DNA of 15,992 nucleotides from Caryophanales bacterium UBA7642 (GCA_002483745.1 DLIM01000024.1:1-15992); one strand, 5' to 3'; counted from the stretch's first letter, positions 6,522-15,253 are shown. The notes: a model not told the origin generated them from the sequence alone. Program-made: numbers and translations.

Positions 6522-6534
6522 TATATTAAGTGTA
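6522..6534 (+). promoter_or_regulatory. Possible -10 element giving a leaderless sbcD message
   Basis: TATATT at 6522-6527 lies six bases before the sbcD ATG, so transcription from it would begin at or next to the start codon. No good -35 is seen 17 bp upstream, and the region is AT-rich enough for a chance match. GAGGG at 6513-6517 is too far (16 bases) to act as a normal ribosome site. Confidence 0.25.
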
Positions 6535-7676
6535 TGAGAATTATTCACATTTCAGATCTTCATCTAGGTAGAACTATGAATCAGATTTCCTTGCTTGATG
6601 ACCAGAGGTACATGCTTCTTGATCAGGTACTTCCTTTAATCAAGTCAAAGAATGCTGATGTAGTTTTAATTGCGGGAGATATTTTCGATACTTTCAATCC
6701 TACTAATGAAGCTATGGCATTGTATGATGATTTTTTAAATGCCGTTCATTCTTTAGGAACAAAAATTATTGCTATTTCCGGTAATCACGATTCACCGATG
6801 AGAGTTGAACATCACCAGATTTTATTAGAAGATTCTGGATATTATGTCTCCGCCTCTTTTGAAAAAGAAATGATGAAGGTTACTCTTAAAGATGAATATG
6901 GTCCAGTTAATTTTTATTTGCTTCCTTACTTTACTCCTGAAATTGCTAGACGAGCTTTTCCTTTAGAGGATACAACGGGGATCAGTTATGATGAAGCAGT
7001 AAAATTAGCAATTAAGCAATCAAAGATAAATACCAAAGAAAGAAATGTTATTGTTTCTCATCAGTATGTTGTTGGAGCTAATCGAGATCCTTCTGATACC
7101 AAGCCTTTATTAAAAGCCAATACAAGTGATGCCGTTGGCTTGAATGCCTACTCTCAATTTGATTATGCGGCTTTAGGACATATACATAAGAATTATTCTT
7201 TTAGAAATGGAACAGTTGTTTATCCAGGGTCTTTGCTTCCTTATGCTATAGGTACCAGCAATGATCGTTTTGTTTCTTATGTGGAATTAAAAGAAAAAGG
7301 TAAGATTACAACTGAATTATTACCGATTTATCCAAAGAGAAAACTGATTACCCTTAAAGGCACCTATGATGAATTAATTAATTCAAAGCCAGATAAAGTC
7401 AATTACATTGAAATTGTTTTAACTGATGAAAAGACTTCTCCTACTATCTCTTGGGACTTTACTAGATTATTTCCAAATTTCTTAGGAATGAGAAGAGAAG
7501 AGATAAGCAATTCTCAAAAGAATCAAGGCGGATTTAGTTCTTATGATTCCAGTAAATCGGCTATTGATTCTATTTGTGCCTTTTATAAAGAGAAGACAAA
7601 TACTGATTTGGATGGGAAATCTCTTAAGTTAGTTAAAAGCATTCTCGAAGAATGCATTAAGGATAAAAAAGCATGA
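6534..7676 (+). CDS. sbcD: Exonuclease SbcD (Mre11-type nuclease subunit)
   Basis: This is the nuclease subunit of the SbcCD complex, which cuts hairpins and protein-blocked DNA ends in an ATP-controlled way. The calcineurin-like phosphoesterase motifs are all present: D8 and H10 in SDLHLG, D49 in GDIFD, N84-H85-D86 in SGNHDS, H176 in SHQY, and H216/H218 in GHIHK. These make up the two-metal site. The C-terminal part (about 260-380) is the capping/SbcC-binding region. The length of 380 aa is normal. The gene ends in TGA within ATGA, overlapping the sbcC start by four bases, so the two subunits are translated together. The start lacks a Shine-Dalgarno sequence, but ATG 6534 places the first motif at the usual distance from the N-terminus. 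Confidence 0.97.
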   Translation: MRIIHISDLHLGRTMNQISLLDDQRYMLLDQVLPLIKSKNADVVLIAGDIFDTFNPTNEAMALYDDFLNAVHSLGTKIIAISGNHDSPMRVEHHQILLEDSGYYVSASFEKEMMKVTLKDEYGPVNFYLLPYFTPEIARRAFPLEDTTGISYDEAVKLAIKQSKINTKERNVIVSHQYVVGANRDPSDTKPLLKANTSDAVGLNAYSQFDYAALGHIHKNYSFRNGTVVYPGSLLPYAIGTSNDRFVSYVELKEKGKITTELLPIYPKRKLITLKGTYDELINSKPDKVNYIEIVLTDEKTSPTISWDFTRLFPNFLGMRREEISNSQKNQGGFSSYDSSKSAIDSICAFYKEKTNTDLDGKSLKLVKSILEECIKDKKA

Positions 7677-10465
7677 AACCAATAAAATTAACTATGCAGG
7701 CTTTTGAATCTTATTATCAGAAGCAAGAAATAGATTTTGAAAAGCTATCTACTAATGGCATCTTTTTGATTTGCGGAAATACCGGCTCAGGTAAGACAGC
7801 CATCTTTGATGCTATTTCTTTTGCGCTATTTGGAGAGTTATCCGAGCCGCAAAGAACTGACAAAGATCAAATTAAGACTCTTGATGCTCCTTCTAGCATT
7901 ACTTCCTATGTAATTCTAGAATTTGAAGAAAAAGGTAAAAGATATCGTATTTCCCGTTATCCTAGTCAGACGATTTTATCAAAGAGAAAAGAAATTCAAT
8001 TAAATAGCCAAGTAACGCTGAGTTTCCTAGACGATAGTTTTGCCGATATTACTTCAATTACACAAGCCAATAAAAAGATTTTAGATATTATTGGATTGGA
8101 TAAAGATCAATTCTTCCAAGTCTCTATGATTGCTCAAGGGGATTTCTCAAAGATACTTACTTCTAACACTAAAGACAGACAAGAAATATTAAGAAAGCTT
8201 TTTAATACTTATATTTTCCAAGACTTCACCGATAAACTGAAAGAACATCTAAAAATATCAGAAGACAAGCAGCGACAAGCCACTGACAAATTAGAGAGCT
8301 GTTATAGCTCTATGGATTTTGCTGCTGAAGATATTGAAAATTCAAAATTGTTTACCAGTAATCTAGAAAGAGAAGCTTATATAGAGAAGTGTCAGAAGAA
8401 GTACAGAGATCTTTTTGATACGCTAAATGCAAAGAAGAAAGATTTAGATACTAAGATTGGTTCATTAACTATCGAAAGCCAGCTTTGCAAAGACAATGAA
8501 ACTTACAAGGCTTTATTAGAAAAAGAAAAAAGCAAATTAGATAACTATTCAAGGGAATTAGCCACTTTTGGAATTATTAAAGGCAATCTTTCTAAAAAAG
8601 CCACGCTGATTGAAAAGAGCAAAGAAGAAGTCACACTTTTAAACGATAAGCTTTCCGATTATGAAAAGCTTGATACTTTTCAAAGACAAATCTCTGAATT
8701 GAAAAATACGATTGAAGTCGTATCTCGTAAGTTTGAAAATCTTAAAAAAATAATTTCCGATAATCATCAAAAAAAGGCTTCCCTATCTTTGAAGCAAACC
8801 AGTGTTGAAGAACAGCTTTCAAAAGAGTCTGAGCTAAAAAGCAAATTGGTAGTGGCTTCAAACAATTATCAGAATGCCCTAAAAGAAAAAGATGATGCAT
8901 CTAAAGCAAGAAATGAGCTTGCCGAATATCAAAGGAAGAATGAGTTGTTTCATAAAAAAGATAGCGAATATAACACTCTTTATACCAAGCAATCAGAAAT
9001 TGAAAAAGCATTCTACGATTCCATGGGCGGTTTCTTAGCTTCAAGTCTTGTAGAAGGAAGCCCTTGCCCTGTTTGTGGCTCCACTATTCATCCTTGCCCT
9101 GCTACTAGAAAAGATAATGATGTAACTAAAGAAGAAATGGAGATTGCTAAGAAGGAAGCTACAGAAGCTTTAAAGAACAGGAACAAAGTTTCTGTTGATT
9201 TAGAATCTTCTCGTTCTCTTCTTGAAAAATATATTAGTGATTCAATTTCTTTCTTTGCTTCCAAAAATATCATACTGAGCAATACTGATTTTACTACTTC
9301 TGTTGAAGGTATCACGAAAGCGGCTGATAGTCTTTCTTCTACCTGTTTTAGTGAGAAAAATAAACTGGAAAAGCAGTGCCAGATATTTGATTCTCTTCAT
9401 AGCGATGAAAAGAGTTTGAAAGATCAAATTAAAAATATTGAAGAATCCGAAAACCCAAATCAGGAAAAACTTACTCAGCTCGTTTCAGAGAAGTCTAAGG
9501 CTGAAGCCGATTTAAAAAATTACTCATTTCAAGAATTAAAGCTTAAGCAGAATCTTTCTTTTTCATCGAAGGCTGAAGCTCAAAGAAGGATCAATGATGT
9601 TCAAACAAGCATCCAAGATTTTGAAAACGAAGTTAAGGATAATGAGCAAAAACTTCTTTCTGCCAATTCTCAAGTCGCTTCTTGTGAAGGAGCTATCAAA
9701 TCATATTCAGCTTCTATAGCCTCATATAAAGGAAGAAATAAAGAAGAAATTGATTCTGATTTAAGCCAAGAAAACAGTTTAAAGGATCCCTTAGCTGACC
9801 AAATTAACAAAACTTATTCTTCTCTATCCAGTCTTTCAAAAGGAATCAATGATTATCGAAACTTGGTGAATCAGTCAAAGGAAAGCGTTGATGAATATAC
9901 CCGTGTTTCTAAACTTAGTTTTGTTTTTGGAGCTGATGTCAGAAACAGGAATGGTTTAGCTATTGATAGAGGCGTAAGCTTAGAGACATATGTTCTTTCT
10001 TATTATCTTGATAGGATTTTAGAGAAAGCCTCATTTAGGTTTAAAAGCATGACTGGTGGAAGATATTTGCTTTTACGAAAAGCCGATTCTTCAAAGGGAA
10101 CCTCACAGCAAGGACTTGATATTGATGTCTTAGATCTTTTCACTAACAAAGAAAGAAGAGCTTCGACATTATCAGGCGGAGAAACCTTTATGGCTTCTTT
10201 GTCTTTAGCTTTAGGTTTAAGCGATTATGTCAAAGAAGTTGTTGGCAACAAACGTATTGAAATGCTCTTTATTGATGAAGGGTTTGGAACCTTGGATTCT
10301 GAATCATTGGCCAAAGTCGTCAATACTTTGACCTCTTTAGTTGCTCAAGAAAGCACTGTCATTGGTTTGATATCACATGTAAATGAGCTAGAAGAATTCT
10401 TTGATTCCAAACTTTTAGTATCCAAAGACAAACTAGGTCATTCAACCTGTAAAAATAGTTTCTAA
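7673..10465 (+). CDS. sbcC: Exonuclease SbcC (Rad50-type ATPase subunit)
   Basis: This is the SMC-like ATPase partner of SbcD. Walker A is GNTGSGKT at residues 35-42, and a Q-loop region (QVSMIAQGDFSKIL) lies near 155. Two long, Lys/Glu/Ser-rich coiled-coil arms cover about 180-450 and 480-790. Between them sits the zinc hook CPVC (465-468) through which two molecules join. The C-terminal ATPase half has the signature LSGGE (833-837) and Walker B MLFIDEGFG (864-872, with D868/E869). The 930 aa are within the usual range for Firmicutes. Translation is coupled to sbcD through the ATGA overlap. No clear terminator follows the stop, and the next 135 bp are non-coding up to the ftsH promoter. Confidence 0.97.
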   Translation: MKPIKLTMQAFESYYQKQEIDFEKLSTNGIFLICGNTGSGKTAIFDAISFALFGELSEPQRTDKDQIKTLDAPSSITSYVILEFEEKGKRYRISRYPSQTILSKRKEIQLNSQVTLSFLDDSFADITSITQANKKILDIIGLDKDQFFQVSMIAQGDFSKILTSNTKDRQEILRKLFNTYIFQDFTDKLKEHLKISEDKQRQATDKLESCYSSMDFAAEDIENSKLFTSNLEREAYIEKCQKKYRDLFDTLNAKKKDLDTKIGSLTIESQLCKDNETYKALLEKEKSKLDNYSRELATFGIIKGNLSKKATLIEKSKEEVTLLNDKLSDYEKLDTFQRQISELKNTIEVVSRKFENLKKIISDNHQKKASLSLKQTSVEEQLSKESELKSKLVVASNNYQNALKEKDDASKARNELAEYQRKNELFHKKDSEYNTLYTKQSEIEKAFYDSMGGFLASSLVEGSPCPVCGSTIHPCPATRKDNDVTKEEMEIAKKEATEALKNRNKVSVDLESSRSLLEKYISDSISFFASKNIILSNTDFTTSVEGITKAADSLSSTCFSEKNKLEKQCQIFDSLHSDEKSLKDQIKNIEESENPNQEKLTQLVSEKSKAEADLKNYSFQELKLKQNLSFSSKAEAQRRINDVQTSIQDFENEVKDNEQKLLSANSQVASCEGAIKSYSASIASYKGRNKEEIDSDLSQENSLKDPLADQINKTYSSLSSLSKGINDYRNLVNQSKESVDEYTRVSKLSFVFGADVRNRNGLAIDRGVSLETYVLSYYLDRILEKASFRFKSMTGGRYLLLRKADSSKGTSQQGLDIDVLDLFTNKERRASTLSGGETFMASLSLALGLSDYVKEVVGNKRIEMLFIDEGFGTLDSESLAKVVNTLTSLVAQESTVIGLISHVNELEEFFDSKLLVSKDKLGHSTCKNSF

Positions 10466-10600
10466 GCCCAACTATTCGATACTTATTTGAAAGCTGTTGA
10501 TTTTTGTTTAATAATTCTTGAATTAGTTAAAGAGAAAACAGCGATAGTCTAGCGAAATAATCCCCAAAAAGCGGTTGAAAAAGTTAATGGGTCATTTTAC

Positions 10601-10629
10601 TTGAAAATAGGTATTTAATCACATATATT
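10601..10629 (+). promoter_or_regulatory. Promoter for the ftsH operon
   Basis: TTGAAA (10601-10606) and TATATT (10624-10629) lie 17 bp apart. The expected start of transcription is near 10636. The leader to the ftsH ATG is about 35 nt and contains AGGAGG at 10660-10665, six bases from the ATG. Confidence 0.65.
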
Positions 10630-10656
10630 ATTAGTATCTAAAATTACCCTATTTTC
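10603..10656. repeat. Inverted repeat bracketing the ftsH promoter
   Basis: GAAAATAGGTA (10603-10613) is repeated in inverse as TACCCTATTTTC (10645-10656), with one extra base in the right arm and 31 bp between them. The left arm overlaps the -35 and the right arm lies just after the predicted transcription start. It therefore cannot be an RNA hairpin of this transcript and looks more like a pair of operator half-sites. Confidence 0.45.
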
Positions 10657-10670
10657 TTAGGAGGAAATCA

Positions 10671-13355
10671 ATGAATTTAGACACTAACCAGTTATTCTTT
10701 TCTCAGTCTGGGATCGACAAAGACACTGTTTCTTATAACATGAACTTTTCTGATGATGGGCAAAACGATCACGATTCAGAAAGAAAAAACCATTCTAATC
10801 AGCATCAACCTAAAGGCAAAGGCTACGTTTCCCTTATTATTTTAGCCTTGGCTTTTATCGCTGCAGTTGTGATGATGCTATATTTCTTTGTCTTTAGAAA
10901 CACCAATCCCACTTCAACTTTTTCTAGCTCTGATGCCATCTATTCCGTCGATGTTGGCCACGATGGAACTATTGATCAGGATGCTGATTCACATCCAGAT
11001 TTTTCTAATTGGAATCATGGTGATGGAACTTTCTCTGTCTATGAGTCTACTGAGAATACTACCGGTATTATTTCAAAAAGCGGTTTAGGCGATTTAGCCA
11101 ATATCCTTATTAATACTGATACCTATTCACCTACTCTTACTGTCGCTATTTCAAATGTGAATTCTAATGTTGTTTATCTTTCTGGTACCTATAATGTTTC
11201 TACCACCTTACCTAATAATAAGGTGAGTAAGACAACTTATTCTTATTCAGCTACTGTTTCCTTTGATATTTATCGTTACTACGTTCAACCTATTATTAAT
11301 TTTGCTGAAGTTAAAACCAACGGTGTCTATAGCGGATACTACAATTCCAAGACCTATGCTTATGGAGCCCAGTCCACTTCCTCTGTCTCTTCTTGGCTGA
11401 TTCCTTTAATCTTCGGTATTGCTATTATTGGCTTTGTTATCTACTTCATCAATAAGATGTATAAGTCCATGGGAGCTGGTTCTTCTGGTTCTCCGATGTC
11501 TGGATTTGTCAATAATGTTGCTAGAAAAGAAACTGGCTCTAAAGTCAGATTTGCTGATGTAGCTGGCTGTGATGAAGCTAAAGCCGAGCTTGTGGAAATG
11601 GTTGATTATTTCCATAGCACAGATAAATACACCCGCTTAGGAGCTAAACTTCCTCATGGTGTTTTATTAGTTGGCCCGCCTGGAACTGGTAAAACTTTAT
11701 TAGCTAAGGCTGTTGCCGGTGAAGCTAATGTTCCTTTCTACTCCATCTCTGGTTCTGACTTTGTAGAAATGTATGTTGGTGTTGGTGCTAGCCGTGTCCG
11801 TTCTTTGTTCAAAACTGCAAAATCCAATTCTCCTTGCTTAATCTTCATCGATGAAATTGATGCCGTTGGCCGTCAAAGAGGCGCTGGTTTAGGCGGCGGA
11901 AACGATGAACGTGAACAGACTTTAAACGAATTGCTCGTTGAAATGGATGGCTTTGAAGATAACTCTGGCGTTATTGTCATGGCTGCCACTAACCGTTCTG
12001 ATGTCCTTGATCCGGCTTTGACTCGACCTGGACGTTTTGACCGTACTATTACTGTTGATTTACCTGATAGAGCTGGAAGAGCTGCTATTCTAAGAGTACA
12101 TTCCCGCAACAAGAAGCTTGCTCCTGATATCAGCTTTGATTCAATTGCTAGCCGAACAGTTGGTTTCTCCGGTGCTGATTTAGCAAACATCATGAATGAA
12201 GCAGCTATCTTAGCTGTTAGATCAAATCGTTCGATGATTACGACTGCTGATATCGATGAAGCTATTGATAGAGCAATTGCTGGACCTGCAAAGAAATCCC
12301 ATCTTGAACCTTCTGAAAAGAAGCAAGTGGCTTTCCATGAATCAGGTCATGCTGTAATTGGTATATTCTTGCCTTATTCAGATGTTGTTCAGAAGATTAC
12401 TATTATTCCTCGTGGAAGAACTGGCGGCCATGTTTTAATGACTCCGGCTCAGGATCACTTCTTGCTTACCAAGAATCAGATGCTTGCTAGAATTACTGGC
12501 TACCTAGGCGGACGAACAAGTGAGGAAATCTTCTTTGGGGATGTCTCCACTGGTGCTTCAAACGATATTGAAGTTGCTACTGAATTAGCTAGATCAATGG
12601 TTACTCAGTATGGTATGTCTGAACTTGGACCTATCCAATATGAGAAACCAGGTGGCAGTGTCTTCTTGGGACGTGATTACAATTCTACTCAGGCTAACTA
12701 TTCAACTCAGATTGCTTATGAGATTGATAAAGCTGTTAGAGCTATTATCGATGAATGCCATGAAAAGGCTAAGCAGATTCTGACTGAGCATAAAGCTGAT
12801 GTTGAGCTTATTGCGACTACCTTGATTGAGCATGAAACTATCACTGGAGATCAAATTGCTTACTTGCTGAAGAATCGTAAACTTCCGGAAGTTAATGACC
12901 ATATCATGGAAAATCCCGAAGGCTTAGTTCCTAAGAACGCAAACAATATTATTCTCTATCCTGGCTATGAGGGTTATTACACTACCATCGATAAGATTGT
13001 TGAAGCTCATCCGTCAAGACTTGTCGTCGTAGTTGCTACTGGAAGAGGAACACCTATCGCTGATGATGTCTTCAGAGATGCCGCCTCTAAAGGTGCTAAA
13101 GATCCTAGCCATATTGGAATGCTCTTCATTGATTTCTCACATTCATGCCGTATTTCTTTATCGGTTGAAACCTTTGCTTCCCATCTTGAAAGCTACGCAG
13201 GTGTACCTGTCTTATTGATGAAGACCGATGATAAGACAGTAAGTCGTCTTAGAAGTATCTATGAGCCTAAAAACGAAGAACCGACTCAGAGAACCGGTGT
13301 CGTAAAAGAAATACTACCTTCCGATAAAAAGGATGATAGCGGTAAGTCTAATTAG
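10671..13355 (+). CDS. ftsH: ATP-dependent zinc metalloprotease FtsH, extended form
   Basis: This membrane-bound AAA+ protease degrades misfolded membrane proteins and regulators. In order it shows: a polar cytoplasmic head (1-50), membrane helix 1 (about 52-75), an extracytoplasmic domain of about 165 aa rich in Ser/Thr/Asn, helix 2 (about 242-263), Walker A GPPGTGKT (335-342), Walker B FIDEID (D394/E395), and the SRH region ATNRSDVLDPALTRPGRFDR (read in part as RPGRFDR). The protease domain has HESGH (556-560) and the third zinc ligand D632 in SNDIEVAT. Classic FtsH ends near residue 740 here, yet another 150 aa follow. They look like a small alpha/beta domain (NIILYPGYEGYY, RLVVVVATGRG, IGMLFIDFSHSC, GVPVLLMKTDD) and I do not recognise it. 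The protein is about 250 aa longer than common FtsH. It heads an operon with four further genes. Confidence 0.95.
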   Translation: MNLDTNQLFFSQSGIDKDTVSYNMNFSDDGQNDHDSERKNHSNQHQPKGKGYVSLIILALAFIAAVVMMLYFFVFRNTNPTSTFSSSDAIYSVDVGHDGTIDQDADSHPDFSNWNHGDGTFSVYESTENTTGIISKSGLGDLANILINTDTYSPTLTVAISNVNSNVVYLSGTYNVSTTLPNNKVSKTTYSYSATVSFDIYRYYVQPIINFAEVKTNGVYSGYYNSKTYAYGAQSTSSVSSWLIPLIFGIAIIGFVIYFINKMYKSMGAGSSGSPMSGFVNNVARKETGSKVRFADVAGCDEAKAELVEMVDYFHSTDKYTRLGAKLPHGVLLVGPPGTGKTLLAKAVAGEANVPFYSISGSDFVEMYVGVGASRVRSLFKTAKSNSPCLIFIDEIDAVGRQRGAGLGGGNDEREQTLNELLVEMDGFEDNSGVIVMAATNRSDVLDPALTRPGRFDRTITVDLPDRAGRAAILRVHSRNKKLAPDISFDSIASRTVGFSGADLANIMNEAAILAVRSNRSMITTADIDEAIDRAIAGPAKKSHLEPSEKKQVAFHESGHAVIGIFLPYSDVVQKITIIPRGRTGGHVLMTPAQDHFLLTKNQMLARITGYLGGRTSEEIFFGDVSTGASNDIEVATELARSMVTQYGMSELGPIQYEKPGGSVFLGRDYNSTQANYSTQIAYEIDKAVRAIIDECHEKAKQILTEHKADVELIATTLIEHETITGDQIAYLLKNRKLPEVNDHIMENPEGLVPKNANNIILYPGYEGYYTTIDKIVEAHPSRLVVVVATGRGTPIADDVFRDAASKGAKDPSHIGMLFIDFSHSCRISLSVETFASHLESYAGVPVLLMKTDDKTVSRLRSIYEPKNEEPTQRTGVVKEILPSDKKDDSGKSN

Positions 13356-13362
13356 AAATTTT

Positions 13363-13370
13363 GGGGGGGG
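13363..13370 (+). promoter_or_regulatory. G8 tract serving as ribosome binding site
   Basis: Eight consecutive G residues lie between the ftsH stop (13353-13355) and the next ATG (13380), with 9 bases between tract and ATG. No other purine-rich site of normal spacing exists, so part of the run must pair with 16S rRNA. Such homopolymers are prone to length change, which would alter spacing. In this AT-rich DNA the run is conspicuous. Confidence 0.6.
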
Positions 13371-13379
13371 AAATGGATT

Positions 13380-13955
13380 ATGGCAAACAAACAATTTACT
13401 AAGCATGCTCAGCGTGTTCTAAACAGCAATCCTAATGTTGTTAAGTGCACACCATCGAAGATTACTTTTACCGAAGATTTTGCTAAGAAGGTCTGCGAAG
13501 TTCTTAAAAAAGGCGAAGATCCTTACAAGACCTTTGCTGATAACGGCTTATCAATTAGAATTCTTGGAAAGCCGAGAATCAGTGGTGCTATTGGATTATG
13601 GCGTTCACGTTACGGTTTAGAGGACTTGCCTAGAAGAAAGCCTGAACCTAAGCCTAAGAAGGCCGTTGAAACTGCTAAAGAAAGAAGAGATCGGGTATTA
13701 AATGAGGCTATTGCTGATTGCGACAGCCTCATTGCCAATCCTTCTTCCTTATCTCTTGATTCAAACACTGATAAAGATACTATTCATTTTGCAGCCATCA
13801 AAAAAGTCTATGACACTAAGAAAAATGTTATTGTCAAAGATCTTTGCTTACACTATGGCTACCAGTATCCTAAATACTATGCTTATTTGAAGACTGTTGA
13901 ACCTAAGACTGAAGAATTTGTTAATATTCTTAATCCTCATCGCAAGAATAAATAG
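13380..13955 (+). CDS. Helix-turn-helix protein related to IS3 OrfA
   Basis: Residues about 28-77 match the HTH segment found at the start of IS3-type transposase OrfA proteins in Firmicutes. The pattern is F-x-x-x-F-A-x-x-V (FTEDFAKKVCEVLKKGEDP), then a variable helix ending GLSIRILGKPRISGAIGLWR. A Lys/Pro-rich linker (RRKPEPKPKKA) leads to a helical, basic second half ending in a Tyr-rich HYGYQYPKYYAYL segment. No integrase (DDE) domain follows, no insertion sequence ends are seen, and the gene sits in a tight operon between ftsH and lemA. It is therefore more likely a resident DNA-binding protein than a transposase remnant. Its target is unknown. Translation probably starts from a G8 tract. 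Confidence 0.7.
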   Translation: MANKQFTKHAQRVLNSNPNVVKCTPSKITFTEDFAKKVCEVLKKGEDPYKTFADNGLSIRILGKPRISGAIGLWRSRYGLEDLPRRKPEPKPKKAVETAKERRDRVLNEAIADCDSLIANPSSLSLDSNTDKDTIHFAAIKKVYDTKKNVIVKDLCLHYGYQYPKYYAYLKTVEPKTEEFVNILNPHRKNK

Positions 13956-13972
13956 GAGAATTGGAGAACAAA

Positions 13973-14584
13973 ATGTCTACTGTTTTAATGTCTGCCGGAG
14001 CAGTTGGCGGAATCATTGCCGGAACCATAGTTGGATTTATCCTTCTTGTGGTCATCATCTTATTGATATGGGCAATCAAGAAAGCTAACTACTTTAGGAG
14101 AATGCAAATTAAGATTAAGGAATCAGCTTCCGATATTGATGTAGCTTTAACAAAGAGATTTGATTTACTTACTAAGCAGAACGATGTTGTTAAAGGCTAT
14201 ACCAAGCATGAAAACTCTACTTTGATTGCTATTACTCAGATGAGAAGCAACCAAGGCAAAACTTCTAATCAGGAAACTGATATGAAAAAGCTAAGCCAAT
14301 TCAATGCTGATATGGATAAAGTCAGCCATGAGATCTCTTTGAACGTAGAACGTTATCCTGATCTTAAAGCCAATACCTTATTCCTTTCTTTATCTAACTC
14401 CTGCACTGATGTTGAAGAACATCTTCAGGCGGCTAGACGTCTCTATAATTCTAATGTTTCTCTCTATAATCAGGAAATTGCCGTTTTCCCTGGTTCGATT
14501 GTAGCAAACCACATCCATGCTACTCCTGTCGACTTCTTTGAAGCCGAAGAAGAAAAAAAGCAGGACGTGAAACTTAATTTCTAA
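13973..14584 (+). CDS. lemA: LemA family membrane protein
   Basis: LemA proteins have one N-terminal membrane helix and a long helical cytoplasmic or surface domain. Their function is not settled. Here the helix covers about residues 9-34 (AVGGIIAG to LLIWAIKK). The helical domain begins with ANYFRRMQIKIKESASDIDVAL, read as the family's N-x-(V/L) then D-V-x-L-x-(K/R)-R-x-D-L pattern (DVALTKRFDLL). It continues through NVERYPDLKAN and the ARRLYNSNVSLYN segment, matching the family's ERYP-LKA and ARR-YN motifs. I chose ATG 13973 over the in-frame TTG at 13961 because GGAG at 13963-13966 lies six bases before the ATG. The gene follows the HTH gene by 17 bp. Confidence 0.92.
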   Translation: MSTVLMSAGAVGGIIAGTIVGFILLVVIILLIWAIKKANYFRRMQIKIKESASDIDVALTKRFDLLTKQNDVVKGYTKHENSTLIAITQMRSNQGKTSNQETDMKKLSQFNADMDKVSHEISLNVERYPDLKANTLFLSLSNSCTDVEEHLQAARRLYNSNVSLYNQEIAVFPGSIVANHIHATPVDFFEAEEEKKQDVKLNF

Positions 14585-14638
14585 ATGAATAATAACGTCT
14601 GTATGATTTCAGCCGTTTTCTTTTCAAGGTAAATAAAA

Positions 14639-15253
14639 ATGGATATTCTTTCGTTTAAGGATAGTGAAGCTAAGCAGATTCTTGATCATGGATATGTTTT
14701 AGCTTTGCCTACTGAGACAGTTTATGGCTTAGGCGTTCGCTGGGACGATAAAGAAGCTTATGAAAGACTGGCCAAATCTAAAAATCGCCGTCCATCCAAA
14801 CCAATAGCTGTCATGACTAGTGGTGATTTTGATTTAGATAAGTATTTTGTTATCACTCCTGCTATCAGAAGAATTATCAATCGTTTCCTTCCTGGTCCTT
14901 TGACTATCTTAGTCAAGACTAAAGAAACTGCCCCTTTCCAAACACATCTTGGTACTAATATCGCTGGTATTAGAATTCCTGGCAAGAAAGATTTGCTGGA
15001 ATTCTTAAAGTCTCTTCCTTTCCCTCTTCAGGTTACCAGTGCCAATATTTCTGGACAGCCGGCTACTTCTTCCTTTGACGAAGTAAAGAAGATCTTCGAT
15101 AAATCCGAAGATGTTAAAGGCATTGTTAAAGGCGAGTGCATTTCTTCTGTTCCGACTACGGTTGTCGATTTAACTCAAGACAAGCCTATTGTTATCAGAG
15201 AAGGAGAAGTTAAGCTTAACGAGATTCAAGAAGAGTTCTTTAAGGAGAATTAA
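14639..15253 (+). CDS. tsaC: L-threonylcarbamoyladenylate synthase (TsaC/YwlC type)
   Basis: The enzyme makes threonylcarbamoyl-AMP from threonine, bicarbonate and ATP, the first step of t6A formation at position 37 of ANN-decoding tRNAs. The YrdC domain signature is complete: PTETVYGLG (24-32), the basic KNRRPSKPI stretch (48-56) that holds ATP and carbonate, PGPLTIL (85-91), GIRIPG (110-115), and TSANISG (133-139), ending with the TTVVDLT and IREGEV strands. The 204 aa correspond to the short TsaC form without the extra Sua5 domain. AAGGT at 14626-14630 is a moderate ribosome site. The stop is two bases before the rpiB ATG, whose AAGGAG lies inside the last codons of this gene, so the two are co-translated. 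Confidence 0.95.
   Translation: MDILSFKDSEAKQILDHGYVLALPTETVYGLGVRWDDKEAYERLAKSKNRRPSKPIAVMTSGDFDLDKYFVITPAIRRIINRFLPGPLTILVKTKETAPFQTHLGTNIAGIRIPGKKDLLEFLKSLPFPLQVTSANISGQPATSSFDEVKKIFDKSEDVKGIVKGECISSVPTTVVDLTQDKPIVIREGEVKLNEIQEEFFKEN

Noticed and set aside
10491..10540. Terminator after sbcC (GCTGTT...AACAGC)
   Set aside because: The arms enclose a loop of some 40 nt and no U-run follows.
13961..13972. TTG start for lemA
   Set aside because: The ATG at 13973 has a properly spaced GGAG and matches the usual short N-terminus before the membrane helix.
14585..14632. 15-codon ORF between lemA and tsaC as a leader peptide
   Set aside because: No ribosome site, no run of a regulatory amino acid, and no attenuator hairpin nearby.
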